Shown piece after piece: positions 1 to 12,894 of a stretch of 64,000 nucleotides of DNA. The position numbers were made by a program, and so were the translations under genes. This DNA comes from Pseudomonas rustica (GTDB taxonomy: Bacteria; Pseudomonadota; Gammaproteobacteria; Pseudomonadales; Pseudomonadaceae), in contig NZ_JAGYHF010000004.1 of NCBI RefSeq assembly GCF_018336155.1, forward strand, positions 461,514 to 525,513. The letters are read 5' to 3'. Below the pieces are notes generated by a model. It had not been told where the DNA came from, did not search any database, and was given only the letters and a program-made list of their open reading frames with translations. How positions within the stretch are numbered: the first letter of the stretch is position 1; every line of letters begins with the position of its first letter.

Positions 1-80
1 CGGTCACCGCCACCTTCGGCCATGACCAGGGAAGACACCGCGAGCGCGGCTGCGAAGGCACTGAGTTGGGCAAGCTTCAT
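1..80 (-). CDS. PtrA-like small periplasmic protein, 5' end only
   Basis: Only the first 26 complete codons are in the window; the gene runs off the left edge. The reading begins MKLAQLSAFAAALAVSSL and continues to VMAEGGGDR. It is a classical Sec signal peptide with cleavage expected after VMA. The mature start AEGGGDR resembles small pseudomonad proteins with a PtrA N-terminal domain, which are often metal-induced and sit beside metal efflux genes; this match is from memory and rests on few residues. A 17-bp motif 73 bases upstream recurs at the same distance before czcC, suggesting shared metal-responsive control. Confidence 0.6.
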   Translation of the reverse strand, partial: MKLAQLSAFAAALAVSSLVMAEGGGD

Positions 81-152
81 GGTTGATTCCTCGTTTAAGT
101 AGCTGACGGGATCAAGGTAACAAGGTGAACCTTTCGTGACGGTGGCGGGGAA

Positions 153-169
153 ATTACAGATCCGTTATC
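153..169 (-). promoter_or_regulatory. Candidate metal-responsive operator, copy 1
   Basis: The plus strand reads ATTACAGATCCGTTATC. The same 17 bases with one mismatch occur at 6033-6049 before czcC, at nearly the same distance from the start codon (73 and 78 bases). It is probably the binding site of the neighbouring CzcR-type regulator; the reverse strand resembles half-sites of CopR/CzcR boxes. Confidence 0.5.
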
Positions 170-206
170 TGCCGAAACAGCCTTTTAAGTCCGCACACAA
201 AACCAA

Positions 207-296
207 TGTGGGAGCGGGCTTGCTCGCGAATGCGGTGGGTCATTCAAATAATGTTTTGACTGATACACCGCTTTCGCGAGCAAGCCCGCTCCCACA
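207..296. repeat. REP doublet (GGGCTTGCTCGCGAA family)
   Basis: Two inverted copies of a REP palindrome (TGTGGGAGCGGGCTTGCTCG and its complement) flank about 40 bases. It lies between the PtrA-like gene and the end of czcA and may act as a transcript-end hairpin. Confidence 0.85.
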
Positions 297-306
297 GGGG
301 GATTAC

Positions 307-4658
<4,352 letters not shown>

Positions 4659-4707
4659 GGAAACTCCTCTGCGCCGTGCCATCGCGCAGTGCTCAAAAAG
4701 ATGAAAT

Positions 4708-5955
4708 TCAAGGGCTGACGGCGAGCTCGCCGAAGATCCGTTCGATGCGTACGCGGGCGTCGGTGGCTTCGCTGACGGCCTGGATGTATTGGCTGCGCGC
4801 GGCGATCAAGGTGCGCTGCGCATCTAGCACATCGAGGAAGCCGAACTTGCCCATTTCAAAGCCGCGCGTGGCGCTGTCGACCGCACGTTGCGCGGCGGGC
4901 AGGATGGTCTGGTTGAAGGCTGTGACTTCGCCGTTGGCGGTCTGCCATTGCTCAAGACTGGTCTGGACTTCGGTGCGCAAACGCAGTTCGGTGGCGTTGC
5001 GCAGATCCCGTGCCTGATCGGTGCGGCGCGCGGCGGCGAGCACGTTGCCTTGATTGCGATTGAACAGCGGAATCGGCATCGACAGCCCGACCACGTTGAC
5101 CCGTTCGCGCTCCGTTTCGCTGTATTGGCTGCCAATGCTCACGGTCAGGTCGGGGATGCGCTGGGACTTCTCCAATCCCAATGAGGCTTCGCGCTGATCG
5201 ATCTGCAACTTGGCCAGACGCAGCTCAGCGGTTTCGTTCAGACGCTCTAGCAATCTTGTCGGCGGTGGAACAGCCATCAGGCTTTTCGTCGGTGCCTGCA
5301 CCTTGGTCGATGCCGGCAAAGGCGCGCCCATCACCTGCGCCAATTTTTGATAAGCGTTGGCCTGATCACGCTCGGCGCGGCTCACTTCTAGGCGCACTTC
5401 CGAGAGCTGCACTTGCGCCCGCGTGCCTTCAACCGGCGACGATTTACCGGCCTCAATGCGCCCGTCAGCCACGCGCAAACCCTTCTCGGCGAGTTGCAGC
5501 GATTGCCGAGACAGATCCAGGCGCTGCTGTGCGGTTTGCGCACTGTTGAACGTTTGAATCACATCGGCGCGCAAGGCATTGCGCTTGCGCTCCAGCTCGA
5601 TGCCGGCGGCGCCCTGCGCGCGGCTGGCGACGTCGATCCGTGCACCGCGTTTGCCGCCCAGTTCAATCGGCTGGCTGAGCATGATCGTCGTGGTGCGCGA
5701 ATCGCGGCGAGTGTCTTCGGCCTCCCAGGAAACTTCGGGATTGGGGATCAAACCAGCCTGCACACGATCACCTTCGGCAATGCCGATTTCCCACTGCGCG
5801 GCGGCCAGATCGGGGTTACCGGCGAAGGCGCTTTGCAGGGCTTGATCCAGCGTCAGCGTCGAGGCATTCGCCAGGCTGGCACTGGCCAGTAACAGCAGGC
5901 CGCCGAGTGTTTTTTGCAGGCGTGATCGCGCCGTCAGTTCAATTAAACCGGGCAA
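4708..5955 (-). CDS. czcC: CzcC, outer-membrane channel of the metal efflux complex
   Basis: A TolC/OEP-family outer-membrane protein of about 415 aa that forms the exit duct for CzcAB. It has a signal peptide (LGGLLLLASASLANAS) and two OEP repeats rich in long helices, e.g. EIGIAEGDRVQAGLIPNPEV. The open frame extends to a TTG at 5976, but a TTG at 5955 is preceded by AAAGGAAG at 7 bases and is the better start; no ATG fits. It is the first gene of the czcCBA operon, with a 49-base gap to czcB. A candidate regulator site lies 78 bases upstream of the start. Confidence 0.88.
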   Translation of the reverse strand: MPGLIELTARSRLQKTLGGLLLLASASLANASTLTLDQALQSAFAGNPDLAAAQWEIGIAEGDRVQAGLIPNPEVSWEAEDTRRDSRTTTIMLSQPIELGGKRGARIDVASRAQGAAGIELERKRNALRADVIQTFNSAQTAQQRLDLSRQSLQLAEKGLRVADGRIEAGKSSPVEGTRAQVQLSEVRLEVSRAERDQANAYQKLAQVMGAPLPASTKVQAPTKSLMAVPPPTRLLERLNETAELRLAKLQIDQREASLGLEKSQRIPDLTVSIGSQYSETERERVNVVGLSMPIPLFNRNQGNVLAAARRTDQARDLRNATELRLRTEVQTSLEQWQTANGEVTAFNQTILPAAQRAVDSATRGFEMGKFGFLDVLDAQRTLIAARSQYIQAVSEATDARVRIERIFGELAVSP

Positions 5956-6032
5956 TGGCAGACTTCCTTTATTCAAGAATCTTTGATGCCGCCACGGTAG
6001 GGTTTTGAACTTATCGACAAGGTGACTGGAAC

Positions 6033-6049
6033 ATTACAAATCCGTTATC
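6033..6049 (-). promoter_or_regulatory. Candidate metal-responsive operator, copy 2 (czcCBA)
   Basis: ATTACAAATCCGTTATC on the plus strand, 16 of 17 bases identical to the site before the PtrA-like gene. Its position before czcC, in the intergenic region shared with czcR, fits a CzcR box. Confidence 0.5.
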
Positions 6050-6187
6050 CACGGTTTGAACTAGTTGTTTTGTTCTAGGATGCGAAGTGCGAACGCTGTT
6101 GTCGTAATACATGGAAACAAATGCGATTTAGATATCTGCTGAACAGCACTTGTGTAAATCAATGTCATGGGGGTTTTGCAGTTTGTG

Positions 6188-6206
6188 CTGCGACAGGCTG
6201 TCGCAG
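6188..6206. repeat. 19-bp perfect inverted repeat in the czcC-czcR intergenic region
   Basis: CTGCGACAG, one central G, then CTGTCGCAG. The 514-base region between czcC and czcR otherwise holds the candidate czc operator and a MITE-like element. Whether this is an operator or a hairpin cannot be told from sequence alone. Confidence 0.4.
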
Positions 6207-6269
6207 AGGGCCGTTTTAAAGCGCTTGGCGGTTGACCCTGTAGCCACTACAACCTTTATTGTGCGACTT

Positions 6270-6448
6270 CCCCTCACCCCAGCCCTCTCCCGGAGGTAGA
6301 GGGAGCAGACCGAGTTGTCTGGCGTTCTTTAACGACCTGTTACATCAAGTCGATTATGGATTCATCAAAGCTTTTTCACGTCGGCGTAGTTCTGAAATAT
6401 CCCCCATTCAATCCCCTCTACCTCTGGGAGAGGGCTAGGGTGAGGGCC
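6270..6448. repeat. MITE-like element (CCCTCACCC...GGGTGAGGG), full copy
   Basis: About 180 bases bounded by inverted ends CCCCTCACCCCAGCCCTCTC and GGGAGAGGGCTAGGGTGAGG. Related copies occur at 31258-31408 (full) and 20549-20652 (right half). All share TTCACGTCGGCGTA-like or TCGGTGTAGTTC-like interior sequence. It encodes nothing visible. It ends about 40 bases before the czcR start codon. Confidence 0.7.
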
Positions 6449-6490
6449 CTTTGTAATTAAATACCCATTAAATATAAGTGGTGAAAGATC

Positions 6491-7165
6491 ATGCGAATCC
6501 TTGTCGTCGAGGACGAGCTTAAAGCTGCCGAATACTTGCATCAGGGATTGACCGAAAGTGGATATGTGGTTGACCACGCCGCCACCGGCGCCGATGGTTT
6601 GCACCTGGCGCAACAACAAGCCTATGACCTGATTATTCTCGATGTGAACCTGCCAGAACTGGACGGCTGGGGCGTGCTGGAACAACTGCGCAAAACCCAC
6701 GCCACGCGGGTGATGATGCTCACCGCGCGCGGACGTCTGGCCGACAAGATTCGCGGCCTCGATCTGGGTGCCGACGACTATCTGGTCAAACCGTTCGAAT
6801 TCCCCGAACTGCTCGCGCGGGTACGCACCTTGATGCGTCGCAGCGAAAACATTCCGCTGCCGCAGGTGCTGAAAGTCGCCGATCTGGAACTCGACCCGGG
6901 CCGCCATCGCGCATTCCGTGGCGAGCAACGCATCGACCTGACCACCAAGGAATTCGCCCTGCTGCACCTGCTGATGCGCCAGTCCGGCGAAGTGCTGACG
7001 CGCACGCAAATCATCTCGCTGGTGTGGGACATGAATTTCGACTGCGACACCAATGTGGTCGAAGTGTCGATCCGCCGCTTGCGCGCAAAAATCGACGACC
7101 CGTTCGACAGCAAACTGATCCACACCCTGCGCGGTGTCGGCTACGTGCTGGAGGCGCGCGAATGA
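6491..7165 (+). CDS. czcR: CzcR-type heavy-metal response regulator (OmpR family)
   Basis: A 224-aa two-component response regulator expected to switch on the divergent czcCBA operon when phosphorylated by the adjacent kinase. The receiver domain has acidic pocket E7/D8, phospho-acceptor D51 in [14 protein letters not shown] and the conserved K in YLVKPFEF. The C-terminal winged helix ends with the usual [11 protein letters not shown]. Length and sequence fit the CzcR/CopR/CusR group. The stop codon overlaps the kinase start as ATGA. The sequence does not prove which metal is sensed; Zn/Cd/Co is inferred from the CzcA motif. Confidence 0.9.
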   Translation: MRILVVEDELKAAEYLHQGLTESGYVVDHAATGADGLHLAQQQAYDLIILDVNLPELDGWGVLEQLRKTHATRVMMLTARGRLADKIRGLDLGADDYLVKPFEFPELLARVRTLMRRSENIPLPQVLKVADLELDPGRHRAFRGEQRIDLTTKEFALLHLLMRQSGEVLTRTQIISLVWDMNFDCDTNVVEVSIRRLRAKIDDPFDSKLIHTLRGVGYVLEARE

Positions 7166-8568
7166 AACCGGCCAGCCTGTCGATGCGCCTCGGTTTGACG
7201 GTGAGCATTCTCGGCGCGCTGCTGGTGGTGTTTCTGGCGATCCTTGCTTACTTCGCCCTGACCCATGAGCTGAATGCGCTTTCCAGAGACAGTCTGGAAA
7301 AGAAGATGCAACAGGTCGAGCACAGCCTGTCGTTGTACGTCGACGCCAATGAAATCAGCGGTAAACCACATATTTTGCTCGATCAGGTGATGGGCCATGA
7401 CAACCTCACGCTGACGATTTATGACCGCTTGAATCAGCGTTCTCCGCTGCTCAAATCCGGCTCGGGACTGGCCGAGCCACGGGTTGAATTGAAGGCGGTT
7501 CGCGCCACCACAGATCAGTTGACCTACAGCGACAGCACCGACGCGGAAGGGAAGAAATTCCTCACTGCCTCGAAACTGATTCGCCTCAAGGACGGCAACA
7601 GCGTGCCCGTGCTGCTGTCGGTGGATAACGCCCACGATGAGGCGTTGCTCAGCGCCTATCTGCGCTCGACGCTGATTGCCTTGCCGCTGTTGCTGGTATT
7701 CATCGGCCTCACGGCGTGGGGCGCGGTACAACGCGGACTGGCGCCGATGCGCGAATTTCGCAAAGTCGCGGCGATGGTCTCGACTCAGGATCTCGATCAT
7801 CGACTGTCGGTGGTGAACATGCCGCAGGAGCTGAGTGAATTGGCACAGGGCATCAACTTCATGCTGCATCGACTGGATGCCGGGGTACAGCAGCTGTCGC
7901 AGTTCTCCGACGATCTGGCGCATGAATTGCGCACGCCGATCAACAACCTGATGGGCAAGGCGCAAGTGACGCTCTCACGCGAACGCAGCGTGGAGGAATA
8001 CAAGGATGTGCTGGTGTCGTGCACCGAAGAACTGGAGCGCGTGGCGCGGATTGTTTCCGACATGTTGTTTCTGGCGCAAGTGAGTCATCCGTCGGCGCTG
8101 GCGCCGTTTGAATCGGTGGCGCTGGAGGTTGAAGTGACGAAGGTGGCGGAGATGTTTTCGTTGTCGGCGCAGGATAAGGGCATTCATTTGAACGTGGTCG
8201 GGAGCGCGACGGTGCTGGGTGATCGGCTGATGATTCAACGGGCGATTTCGAATTTGTTGTCGAATGCTTTGCGGCACTGCCCGAACGGGAAAACCGTCAC
8301 GTTGTTGATAGAACAAGGTGCGACGCAGACGTCGTTGCTAGTGAGCAATCCCGGCGCCGGGATCGAGGCGCAGCATTTGCCGTATCTGTTTGACCGCTTC
8401 TACCGAGTCGATAGCAGCCGCTCAAGAACGCAGGGCAGCACCGGGCTGGGGTTGGCGATCGTGCGCTCGATCATGAGCCTGCATCAGGGGGTGGCGGAGG
8501 TGAAGAGCTTGCCGGGGGTGATGACCGTTTTCCGCCTGGGCTTCCCCACCACCGAATCATCCCTGTAG
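7162..8568 (+). CDS. czcS: CzcS-type heavy-metal sensor histidine kinase
   Basis: A 468-aa membrane sensor kinase, partner of CzcR. ATG at 7162 overlaps the czcR stop (ATGA); an in-frame extension upstream lies inside czcR and is rejected. Two transmembrane segments (about 13-37 and 168-190) flank a periplasmic sensor domain of about 130 residues. A HAMP linker follows, then the H-box with phospho-acceptor H254 in [12 protein letters not shown], and an HATPase domain with an N-box ([12 protein letters not shown]) and G-box ([12 protein letters not shown]). The layout matches the CztS/SilS/CopS heavy-metal kinase family. Its TAG stop lies inside the first arm of a REP doublet. Confidence 0.92.
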   Translation: MKPASLSMRLGLTVSILGALLVVFLAILAYFALTHELNALSRDSLEKKMQQVEHSLSLYVDANEISGKPHILLDQVMGHDNLTLTIYDRLNQRSPLLKSGSGLAEPRVELKAVRATTDQLTYSDSTDAEGKKFLTASKLIRLKDGNSVPVLLSVDNAHDEALLSAYLRSTLIALPLLLVFIGLTAWGAVQRGLAPMREFRKVAAMVSTQDLDHRLSVVNMPQELSELAQGINFMLHRLDAGVQQLSQFSDDLAHELRTPINNLMGKAQVTLSRERSVEEYKDVLVSCTEELERVARIVSDMLFLAQVSHPSALAPFESVALEVEVTKVAEMFSLSAQDKGIHLNVVGSATVLGDRLMIQRAISNLLSNALRHCPNGKTVTLLIEQGATQTSLLVSNPGAGIEAQHLPYLFDRFYRVDSSRSRTQGSTGLGLAIVRSIMSLHQGVAEVKSLPGVMTVFRLGFPTTESSL

Positions 8569-8647
8569 GAGCTGCCGCAGGCTGCGATCTTTTGCTCTTG
8601 TTTTTTAGATCAAGATCAAAAGATCGCAGCCTGCGGCAGCTCCTACA
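8564..8647. repeat. REP doublet (GGAGCTGCCGCAGGCTGCGATC family)
   Basis: Two inverted arms of about 30 bases, TGTAGGAGCTGCCGCAGGCT and its complement. The left arm contains the czcS stop codon, so the hairpin forms the mRNA 3' end. From 8648 to 8871 I see no gene or clear signal. Confidence 0.85.
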
Positions 8648-8871
8648 TAGATTTTCGGAGGTCGTGTCGGTCGATATTTTCGTACGACTTTTTACCGGTT
8701 TGCTCCCGTCCCTACGCAAACACCGAAAGCTTTCGCCGCAACCTCCGTTTTGTCCTACAGCCAGATTTGAGTAGGTAGTTCTATGGTGGCGGCCTTGGCA
8801 GATGGAATATCGACGAGAGGCAAAAAATGAACAGGGATATCGTTTGTGAATGGGCTGAAGAAGTCTATGAA

Positions 8872-8901
8872 TTGGCAGTGCTGAAATATTCTGGCTATAT
8901 T
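8872..8901 (+). promoter_or_regulatory. Promoter of the toxin-antitoxin operon
   Basis: -35 TTGGCA (8872-8877), an 18-base spacer and -10 TATATT (8896-8901). Predicted transcription start is near 8908, giving an ~18-base leader with AGGGGTGA before the antitoxin ATG at 8926. This rules out the longer in-frame reading from 8827. Confidence 0.65.
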
Positions 8902-8912
8902 TGTCCAGAATA
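8887..8912. promoter_or_regulatory. Antitoxin operator: 8-bp inverted repeat over the -10 box
   Basis: TATTCTGG (8887-8894) and its exact complement CCAGAATA (8905-8912) flank a 10-base spacer that holds the -10 box. This is the expected arrangement for autorepression by a Phd/YefM antitoxin or its complex with the toxin. Confidence 0.6.
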
Positions 8913-8925
8913 CAGGGGTGAGCCG

Positions 8926-9165
8926 ATGATCATCGTTCCGCTGGCTGAAGCAAAAAACAATTTATCCAAACTCGTCGATGATGCCGCTGCTGGCCAAGTC
9001 ATCACGATTGCCAAGCATGGGCGGGCGATGGCTCGCCTCGTTCCCGTAGGAAAACCCAGCGCTCAGCGTATTGGCGCAATGAAAGGCAAACTGGTGTTGC
9101 CCGACGATTTCGACTCACCACTGCCCGATGACATGCTTGATACATTTGAGGGCACTCAAGCATGA
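8926..9165 (+). CDS. Phd/YefM-family antitoxin
   Basis: A 79-aa antitoxin expected to neutralise the PIN toxin encoded next and to repress the operon. It starts MIIVPLAEAKNNLSKLVDDA, the typical Phd/YefM N-terminal DNA-binding and dimerisation fold (AKNNLSKLVDDAAAGQVITI, then KHGRAMARLVP). The C-terminal part (KLVLPDDFDSPLPDDMLDTF) is acidic and suited to wrap the toxin. The start was chosen from AGGGGTGA at close range and from the promoter position. Its stop overlaps the toxin start (ATGA). Confidence 0.85.
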   Translation: MIIVPLAEAKNNLSKLVDDAAAGQVITIAKHGRAMARLVPVGKPSAQRIGAMKGKLVLPDDFDSPLPDDMLDTFEGTQA

Positions 9166-9539
9166 GGCTTCTGCTCGACACGCACATTTTGCTCTGGACG
9201 CTCAGTGATGACGCCAGATTGTCCGGCAAAGCCAGAAAACTGATTGAGAACGCTGCCGATGTCTACATCAGCGCCGCCACCTTTTGGGAAATGGCGATCA
9301 AGGTCGGGCTCGGCAAGCTGAATGTTGATCTGGAAGAAGTCCGCCAATCTTGCCTTGATAGCGGCTTCATCGAACTGCCGGTGACTGCAGAACACGCCAT
9401 CGCCGTGAAGGATCTTGAGCACCATCACCGGGATCCGTTTGACCGCATTATCGTGGCCACAGCAATGACCGAACCGATGAAGTTGCTCACGGCTGATCCT
9501 TTGGTTGCTCGGTACACCGACCTGGCTGTTTTGGTTTGA
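9162..9539 (+). CDS. VapC-type PIN-domain toxin
   Basis: A 125-aa PIN-domain ribonuclease toxin. Conserved acidic residues are visible: D6 in MRLLLDTHILLW, E44 in ATFWEMAIK, and D in HRDPFDRIIVATA, the normal Mg-binding set. Paired with a Phd-like antitoxin it belongs to the PIN/Phd subclass common on chromosomes. Translational coupling through the 4-base overlap keeps toxin synthesis tied to antitoxin. The RNA target is unknown. No signs of a larger mobile element are seen around the pair. Confidence 0.85.
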   Translation: MRLLLDTHILLWTLSDDARLSGKARKLIENAADVYISAATFWEMAIKVGLGKLNVDLEEVRQSCLDSGFIELPVTAEHAIAVKDLEHHHRDPFDRIIVATAMTEPMKLLTADPLVARYTDLAVLV

Positions 9540-9568
9540 CCTGATACCCCAGAAGCCTCAGGGCAGAT

Positions 9569-10435
9569 GGCTTGCAAGCGATAGCGGTGGGTCAGTTGAT
9601 TTCGATGGTGAATGGTAGGCCGTAATTGCTTGCAGGCAAGCTCCCACAGTGGTTTGCGGCGTGCGCGGAGTCTGTGGTCATCGCAGAAAAATGTGGGAGC
9701 CAGCCTGCTGGCGAAAGCGGTGGGTCAGTTGATTTCGTCGTTGAATGGCAGACCGCCTTCGCGAGCAAGCCCGCTCCCACAGTGGTTTGTGGCGTACCCA
9801 AATTTTGTGAACACTGCAAAAACCTGTGGGAGCCGGCTTGCCAGCGATGGCGGTGGGTCAGTTGATTTCGATGTTGAATGGCAGACCGCAATCGCTTGCA
9901 GGCAAGCTCCCACAGTGATTTGCGGCGTGCGCGGAGTCTGTGGTCATCGCAGAAAAATGTGGGAGCCAGTCTGCTGGCGAAAGCGGTGGGTCAGTCAATT
10001 TTGATGTTGGATGGTAGACCGCATTCGCGAGCAAGCCCGCTCCCACAGTGGTTTGTGGCGTACCCAAATTTTGTGAACACTGCAAAAACCTGTGGGAGCG
10101 GGCTTGCCAGCGATGGCGGTGGGTCAGTTGATTTCGATGTTGAATGGCAGACCGCAATCGCTTGCAGGCAAGCTCCCACAGTGATTTGCGGCGTGCGCGG
10201 AGTCTGTGGTCATCGCAGAAAAATGTGGGAGCCAGCCTGCTGGCGAAAGCGGTGGGTCAGTCAATTTTGATGTTGGATGGTAGACCGGATTCGCGAGCAA
10301 GCCCGCTCCCACAATGGTTTGTGGCGTACCCAAATTTTGTGAACACTGCAAAAACCTGTGGGAGCGGGCTTGCTCGCGAATGCGGTGGGTCAGTTGATTT
10401 CGTTGTTGAATGTGAGGCCGCTTTCGCGAGCAAGC
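9569..10435. repeat. Tandem array of 266-bp units built from REP sequences
   Basis: About 3.25 copies of a 266-bp unit; the phrase GCGGTGGGTCAGTTGATTTC and its neighbours recur at 266-base spacing. Each unit carries four REP-like arms from slightly different families (GCTTGCAGGCAAGCTCCCAC, GGGAGCCAGCCTGCTGGCGA, TTCGCGAGCAAGCCCGCTCC, GGGAGCGGGCTTGCCAGCGA). Open frames across it are artefacts of the repeat. The last copy ends in a standard GGGCTTGCTCGCGAA doublet. Confidence 0.85.
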
Positions 10436-10490
10436 TCAGCTCCTACAAAAGCAAGATCAACAGATCGCAGCCTTCGGCAGCTCCTACACA
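10436..10490. repeat. Degenerate REP arm (GCAGCCTTCGGCAGCTCCTAC family)
   Basis: Single arms of two REP families, CAGCTCCTAC and GATCGCAGCCTTCGGCAGCT, joined end to end after the tandem array. Confidence 0.6.
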
Positions 10491-10529
10491 GGATGAGCGC
10501 AAGCTCGACAAGCTTTTGATTTTGATCTT

Positions 10530-10760
10530 AGAGCCCGTCGGGAGGCTGAGTGGAGGGATTCATACGGGGAAAGCATCGAGAGGAGGTGCAGCGAAGCAAA
10601 CCGTAGGCGATGCCCCCGGATGAACCCGGAGCGAAGGAACCCGAGCCTTAGCGAGGGCCGGACGTCAGGGCACAGACTTTTTGGTTACTTTTGGGGCGTT
10701 TGCCAAAAGTGACCCGCCGTAAGGGCGGAACCCTAACCAGCCACCCCCGCAGCAACGGAT
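10530..10760. repeat. Interspersed Pseudomonas repeat (GAGGGCCGGACGTC...)
   Basis: A non-coding stretch containing GCGAAGGAACCCGAGCCTTA, GCGAGGGCCGGACGTCAGGG and TTTTGGGGCGTTTGCCAAAA. I recognise these phrases as a sequence repeated in many Pseudomonas genomes, often near gene ends. There is no plausible open frame or terminal repeat. The function is unknown. Confidence 0.5.
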
Positions 10761-10781
10761 ATGCACACCACCAGCCAAAAA

Positions 10782-10807
10782 AAAACGGCACCTCCCAGTG
10801 CCGTTTT
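10782..10807 (-). terminator. Rho-independent terminator of the ABC importer operon
   Basis: On the minus strand, AAAACGGCAC, a 6-base loop and GTGCCGTTTT, followed by further T residues. It sits 14 bases after the stop codon of the binding-protein gene. Confidence 0.85.
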
Positions 10808-10820
10808 CCAGCTTCAATGT

Positions 10821-12563
10821 TTACTTCCGCGCATCCGCCCAGGATTTCAGCAGCTCGTTATAACTCACCGTCTCCCCCTTAGGCTTCTCATTCGCCAACT
10901 TAGGCTTCGGCGCCCCCGGCTGATCAAACCAATACTGCGCATCCCGCTCCGGATTCATCTTCGGCGCACACACCGCCTGCGCCTTCGAACGCTCCAGACG
11001 CGTCATGATCGCATCCTGATCCTTGGCCAACCCATCCAGCGCCTGCTGCGGCGTCTTCTCACCACTCGCCGCCTCAGCAATATGACTCCACCACAACTGC
11101 GCCAGACGCGGATAGTCCGGCACGTTAGTCCCGGTCGGCGTCCACTGCACCCGCGCCGGGCTGCGATAAAACTCAACCAGACCACCGAGCTTCGGCGCCA
11201 GATCGGTCATCGCCTGCGAGTTGATGTCCGACTCACGAATCGGCGTCAGCCCGACAATGGTTTTCTTCAGCGACACCGTTTTCGACGTCACAAACTGCGC
11301 ATACAACCACGCCGCGAGTTTCTGCTTCTCAGGCGTCGACTTCATGAACGTCCACGAACCCACGTCCTGATACCCGAGCTTCATGCCCTCCTCCCAATAC
11401 GGCCCGCGTGGCGACGGCGCCATCCGCCATTTCGGCGTGCCGTCGGCGTTGACCACCGGCAGGCCCGGTTTGGTCATGTCGGCGGTAAACGCGGTGTACC
11501 AGAAAATCTGCTGGGCGATATTGCCCTGAGACGGCACCGGCCCCGACTCGGAGAACGTCATGCCGGCCGCTTCCGGTGGCGCATAAGCCTTCAACCAATC
11601 GACATATTTTTGCGTAGCGAATACAGCGGCCGGGCCGTTGGTGTCGCCGCCACGGGTCACGCTGGAACCGACCGGGTGGCAGTCCTCGACGCGAATCCCC
11701 CACTCGTCCACCGGCAAACCGTTGGGCAAGCCCTTGTCGCCGCCACCGGCCATGGAGAACCAGGCATCGGTGAAGCGCCAGCCCAGCGACGGGTCTTTCT
11801 TGCCGTAATCCATGTGCCCGTAAACGCGCTTGCCGTCGATTTCCTTGACGTCTTCGCTGAAGAATTTGGCGATGTCTTCATAGGCCGACCAGTTCACCGG
11901 CACGCCCAGTTCATAGCCGTACTTTTCCTTGAATTTGGCTTTCAGATCGGCGCGCTCGAACCAGTCAGCGCGGAACCAGTAAAGGTTGGCGAATTGCTGG
12001 TCAGGCAGTTGATAGATCTTGCCGTCCGGCGCAGTGGTGAACGAGATGCCGATGAAGTCCTTGATGTCGAGGGTTGGCGAAGTGAAGTTCTTGCCTTCGT
12101 TGGCCATCAGGTCGGTGATCGATTCGGTTTTGCCGTAGCGAAAATGCGTACCGATCAGGTCCGAGTCGTTGACCCAGCCGTCATAGATATTTTTGTCGGA
12201 CTGCATCACCGTCTGCATTTTCTCGACCACGTCGCCTTCTTGCAGCAGGTCGTGGGTGAGCTTGATCCCGGTGATTTCGGTGAAAGCCTTGGCGAGCACT
12301 TTCGACTCGTATTCGTGGGTGGTCAGGGTCTCGGAAACGACCTTGATTTCCATGCCGCGAAACGGCTCGGCAGCCTTGATGAACCACTTCAATTCTTCGA
12401 GCTGCTGTTCAGCCGTCAGGGTCGACGGTTTGAATTCACTGCCGATCCATTTTTTCGCCGCGTCTTCGTAGGCATCGGCCCACGCGGCGGCGCTCAAACC
12501 GCTGAGTGCCAGCATGGCAGCCAATGAAATGCTATGTCGCAGCTTATTGTTTTTGTCGAACAT
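10821..12563 (-). CDS. glpV: ABC importer periplasmic binding protein, GlpV-like
   Basis: A 580-aa extracellular solute-binding protein with signal peptide (ISLAAMLALSGLSAAAWA), the last gene of a six-gene ABC operon. Its length well exceeds the ~420 aa of ordinary sugar-binding proteins and matches the long binding proteins of GlpSTPQUV-type glycerol importers. The mature start AYEDAAKKWIGSEF agrees with that group as I remember it. ATG at 12563 was chosen for AGGAGG at 6 bases; the open frame extends 10 codons further. Glycerol or a related polyol is inferred from gene order, not from a binding-site residue. Confidence 0.85.
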   Translation of the reverse strand: MFDKNNKLRHSISLAAMLALSGLSAAAWADAYEDAAKKWIGSEFKPSTLTAEQQLEELKWFIKAAEPFRGMEIKVVSETLTTHEYESKVLAKAFTEITGIKLTHDLLQEGDVVEKMQTVMQSDKNIYDGWVNDSDLIGTHFRYGKTESITDLMANEGKNFTSPTLDIKDFIGISFTTAPDGKIYQLPDQQFANLYWFRADWFERADLKAKFKEKYGYELGVPVNWSAYEDIAKFFSEDVKEIDGKRVYGHMDYGKKDPSLGWRFTDAWFSMAGGGDKGLPNGLPVDEWGIRVEDCHPVGSSVTRGGDTNGPAAVFATQKYVDWLKAYAPPEAAGMTFSESGPVPSQGNIAQQIFWYTAFTADMTKPGLPVVNADGTPKWRMAPSPRGPYWEEGMKLGYQDVGSWTFMKSTPEKQKLAAWLYAQFVTSKTVSLKKTIVGLTPIRESDINSQAMTDLAPKLGGLVEFYRSPARVQWTPTGTNVPDYPRLAQLWWSHIAEAASGEKTPQQALDGLAKDQDAIMTRLERSKAQAVCAPKMNPERDAQYWFDQPGAPKPKLANEKPKGETVSYNELLKSWADARK

Positions 12564-12611
12564 AGAGACCTCCTGTTTAGGATTTCGGAGCACGGTTGCC
12601 GATTGACTCGA

Positions 12612-12884
12612 CTAGCCCCAACGCATCACAGCCAACAGCCACACCAGGGACAACGCGGACGCCACCCAGATGCTCCAGTCGGTGGCGCCAATCACCAGCA
12701 AATGCAGGTAGGCGCTGCCGAGAAGACCGATAAACAAACGATCGCCACGGGTGGTGGCAATCGGTAGAAAACCTCGCCGCAAGATGCTCGGCGAACGCAA
12801 TTCCCACGTGGTCATGCCGACCAGCAGCAGACCGATGACGATGAAAAATGCTGCGGTGGGTGTGGTCCAACTCATCCATTCCAT
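12612..12884 (-). CDS. glpU: DUF2160-type small membrane protein, GlpU-like
   Basis: A 90-aa integral membrane protein with two or three hydrophobic helices (AAFFIVIGLLLVGMTTWE, LFIGLLGSAYLHLLVIG, ALSLVWLLAVMRWG). It sits between the second permease and the binding protein, as the DUF2160 gene does in glpSTPQUV operons. GAGGAG lies 6 bases before ATG 12884; an ATG one codon earlier is less well spaced. Its role in transport is not established. It begins 10 bases after the permease gene stop and is clearly cotranscribed. Confidence 0.8.
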   Translation of the reverse strand: MEWMSWTTPTAAFFIVIGLLLVGMTTWELRSPSILRRGFLPIATTRGDRLFIGLLGSAYLHLLVIGATDWSIWVASALSLVWLLAVMRWG

Positions 12885-12894
12885 CATCAGCTCC

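Noticed and set aside
7024..7161. Upstream extension of the czcS frame
   Set aside because: It lies inside czcR in another frame; the ATGA overlap at 7162 is the standard coupled start.
8827..8925. 33-codon N-terminal extension of the antitoxin
   Set aside because: A clear promoter and operator sit within it, and the family starts at MIIVPLAEAKNNL.
9569..10435. CRISPR-like periodic repeats
   Set aside because: Units are 266 bp with near-identical content throughout, with no short repeat plus unique spacer pattern and no cas genes.
9592..10623. Several overlapping open frames of 60-160 codons in both strands
   Set aside because: They repeat every 266 bases, lie wholly in the REP array and have no ribosome sites or family resemblance.
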